DNA of 64,000 bases from Macrothele yani (lineage: Eukaryota > Arthropoda > Arachnida > Araneae > Macrothelidae): positions 34,367,501 through 34,431,500 of the forward strand of contig CM077011.1 in NCBI GenBank assembly GCA_039090855.1, given 5' to 3'. The notes beneath the pieces were generated by a model, which was not told where the DNA came from, did no database searches, and saw nothing but the letters and a program-made list of their open reading frames with translations. Positions 62,817 to 64,000 of this stretch are shown piece after piece. How positions within the stretch are numbered: the first letter of the stretch is position 1; each line of letters starts with the position of its first letter. The position numbers and the translations under genes were made by a program.

Positions 62817-63621
62817 TATCTGAAACTCGTTTAGCCTTGTTACTTGAAACACACATTCCATACTTATGTTTTCCATAACACAAGATTAAATATTTTCATA
62901 ATTTCTCTAAAAAATTGTAGTACAGTCGTACGTAATATAATTAGTAGGTAATCGTAATAAAACACGGCAAATTATTGGGTGGGGTCGGGCCCCACGGGCC
63001 CATATAAGTCGGCGCCCATGAATGAAGGTATGAGAAAGTAAGAACTGCCTACTAATTGATGGGAAGTACGGGATTTTTAAGTTCAAAGGGGCGTAATTTC
63101 AAGTCTCATCCTCCCAGATAAAAAAGCTTGCTACGTTCCTGGCTTTATGCTTTCCTTGATTCACTACTGTTTAGTCTCACACATTCTTTTACATAGTACT
63201 GCCATGATAGAATTCAACACTCAGGGAAGCAATGGAGTCGATTACAGACATATTCCTTTTGTGTTCGTGAGGTAGAAACACTAATGGATAAACAGAATAC
63301 GATTGCTAATTGAATTCTGAGTACATTGCGCCTATCAAATATTTAAATGGAAAATCTTGAGTATCCCTTACCGTCGGCTTGAAAGCTTCACTTGATGAGA
63401 TTTCACATTTACAGGAAAGGAAGTTGTGTTTCTGTGTTTACTTTTCATTAGTCCTTCCATAGTGACCGGTGGAGTGTGGAGTTAACATCAGGCGATTTCG
63501 ATTGTTTGGACAACTGCAAATCTCTCTTTATGCCTTGCTTTGTGACCAGTAAGAGCAAAATCATCAAGCTGCGGTCACCGCCATCACCGACAACACACTG
63601 TTCTCTTACGAACAGACAAAG

Positions 63622-63627
<6 letters not shown>
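62817..63627. other. End of the hAT element and downstream spacer
   Basis: Up to 63020 this is the inner right end of the 5.1-kb hAT element (GGGTGGGGTCGGGCCCCACG near the terminus). From 63029 there is spacer DNA without a supportable gene. Confidence 0.35.

Positions 63628-63660
<33 letters not shown>
63625..63660 (+). repeat. GA microsatellite
   Basis: About 17 uninterrupted GA units. Confidence 0.95.
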
Positions 63661-63661
<1 letters not shown>

Positions 63662-63727
63662 CATTCACGCAGAAACTGAAGTAATCCGTGAAACAAATTA
63701 TGGTGGAAACTTAGCTAAGTTTTGGGA

Positions 63728-64000
63728 GATATATCATCACCACCTTGAACCATTATTAATCCACGGCTGAATGAAGGTCTCCCCAAGTTTCTTCCACAAA
63801 TTGAGACACTCTCCTCCATATCACTCCCTTATGCTTTCGAATTTCATCCACCCATCTCCTGTGTGTTCTACTTCTGGCTCTTTTTCTGTCCCTTGGAAAT
63901 CCCGTCCAAAATTTCAATTGTTCATCAATGGTGCGTCCTTCTGGCACTATACCCAACCCATTGACATTCCAGGGATTTTACTCTGATCACGATGTCTTCC
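63728..64000 (-). pseudogene. LINE ORF2 3' end, runs off the window
   Basis: The minus frame reads EQLKFWTGFPRDRKRARSRT, HRRWVDEIRKHKGVIWRRVS and ends FVEETWGDLHSAVD at a stop near 63756. The R-RW-D-I-(K/R)-x(n)-W pattern matches the C-terminal end of non-LTR reverse transcriptase ORFs. The 3' tail contains TGATGATATAT. A diverged second copy is at 58998-59195. The element continues beyond 64000. Confidence 0.6.

Larger units (their letters stand above)
57910..63020 (-). mobile_element. 5.1-kb hAT element with nested insertions
   Basis: The left end reads CAGAGGCGCCAACTTTT and the right end, reverse complemented, CATGGGCGCCGACTTATAT. The flanks repeat AATGAAGG (57902-57909 and 63021-63028). 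It carries a hAT transposase remnant near the left end and has been enlarged by a LINE fragment and two Tc1 elements. Confidence 0.75.

Noticed and set aside
63476..63679. Open frame ending in Arg-Glu repeats
   Set aside because: The Arg-Glu part is translation of the GA microsatellite.
1..64000. Integrated viral genes
   Set aside because: No capsid, integrase-protease or viral polymerase reading found; the only LTR-type element lacks gag and pol.

Overview
This is a piece of an animal genome, most likely arthropod. It is AT-rich and intron-scale. It has no bacterial-type gene order, and I can support no intact host gene, rRNA or decoding tRNA in it. Everything recognisable is mobile DNA, its decay products, satellites and microsatellites. 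The species is not determined by what I can see; the mix of Tc1/mariner, hAT, Helitron, piggyBac-type MITEs and tRNA-derived SINEs is typical of invertebrates such as chelicerates or insects.

Layout. 1-6.4 kb: a diverged SINE, a 300-bp inverted repeat pair, and a nearly intact ZBED-type hAT transposase gene (minus strand, one frameshift). 6.4-20.8 kb: AT-rich spacer with six or more copies of one tRNA-derived SINE family, three tandem 80-bp repeats, a TIR element found again at 26 kb, an element with a 9-bp target duplication, a decayed zinc-finger gene of a multicopy family, and a 166-bp hAT MITE. 20.9-30.2 kb: a SINE split by a 1.58-kb hAT element, a compound fold-back region (25.1-27.9 kb) with a TTAA-flanked MITE and another TIR element inside it, hAT and P-like transposase tails, and a fold-back element rich in AAACGTT. 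31-35.5 kb: a Helitron Rep pseudogene cut by a Tc1 element, which is itself cut by a 498-bp LTR-type element. 35.5-43.5 kb: SINEs, MITEs, a perfect 100-bp inverted repeat and a long satellite. 43.7-48.3 kb: Tc1 remnants, including one whose C-terminal coding end became a 110-bp tandem array, and a minisatellite split by another Tc1; also a solo copy of the LTR described below. 48.3-57.7 kb: a 146-bp satellite, a mariner broken by a hAT MITE, a Tc1, a hAT element holding a 510-bp GA tract, and a second TTAA MITE. 57.9-63.0 kb: a 5.1-kb hAT element that contains a LINE fragment (itself split by a Tc1) and a second Tc1. 63.7-64 kb: another LINE 3' end.

The most interesting object is 32937-33434 (minus strand): two 180-bp direct repeats flank 138 bp that begin with a tRNA-Lys-type primer-binding site and end with a polypurine tract, with a 4-bp target duplication. 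It looks like a terminal-repeat retrotransposon in miniature (TRIM), and each LTR carries a tRNA-like sequence with RNA polymerase III A and B boxes. A solo LTR of the same family lies at 46108-46285. Because target duplications can be read at many junctions, the window also preserves a relative insertion history: Helitron, then Tc1, then TRIM; hAT, then LINE, then Tc1; MITE, then SINE; SINE, then hAT.
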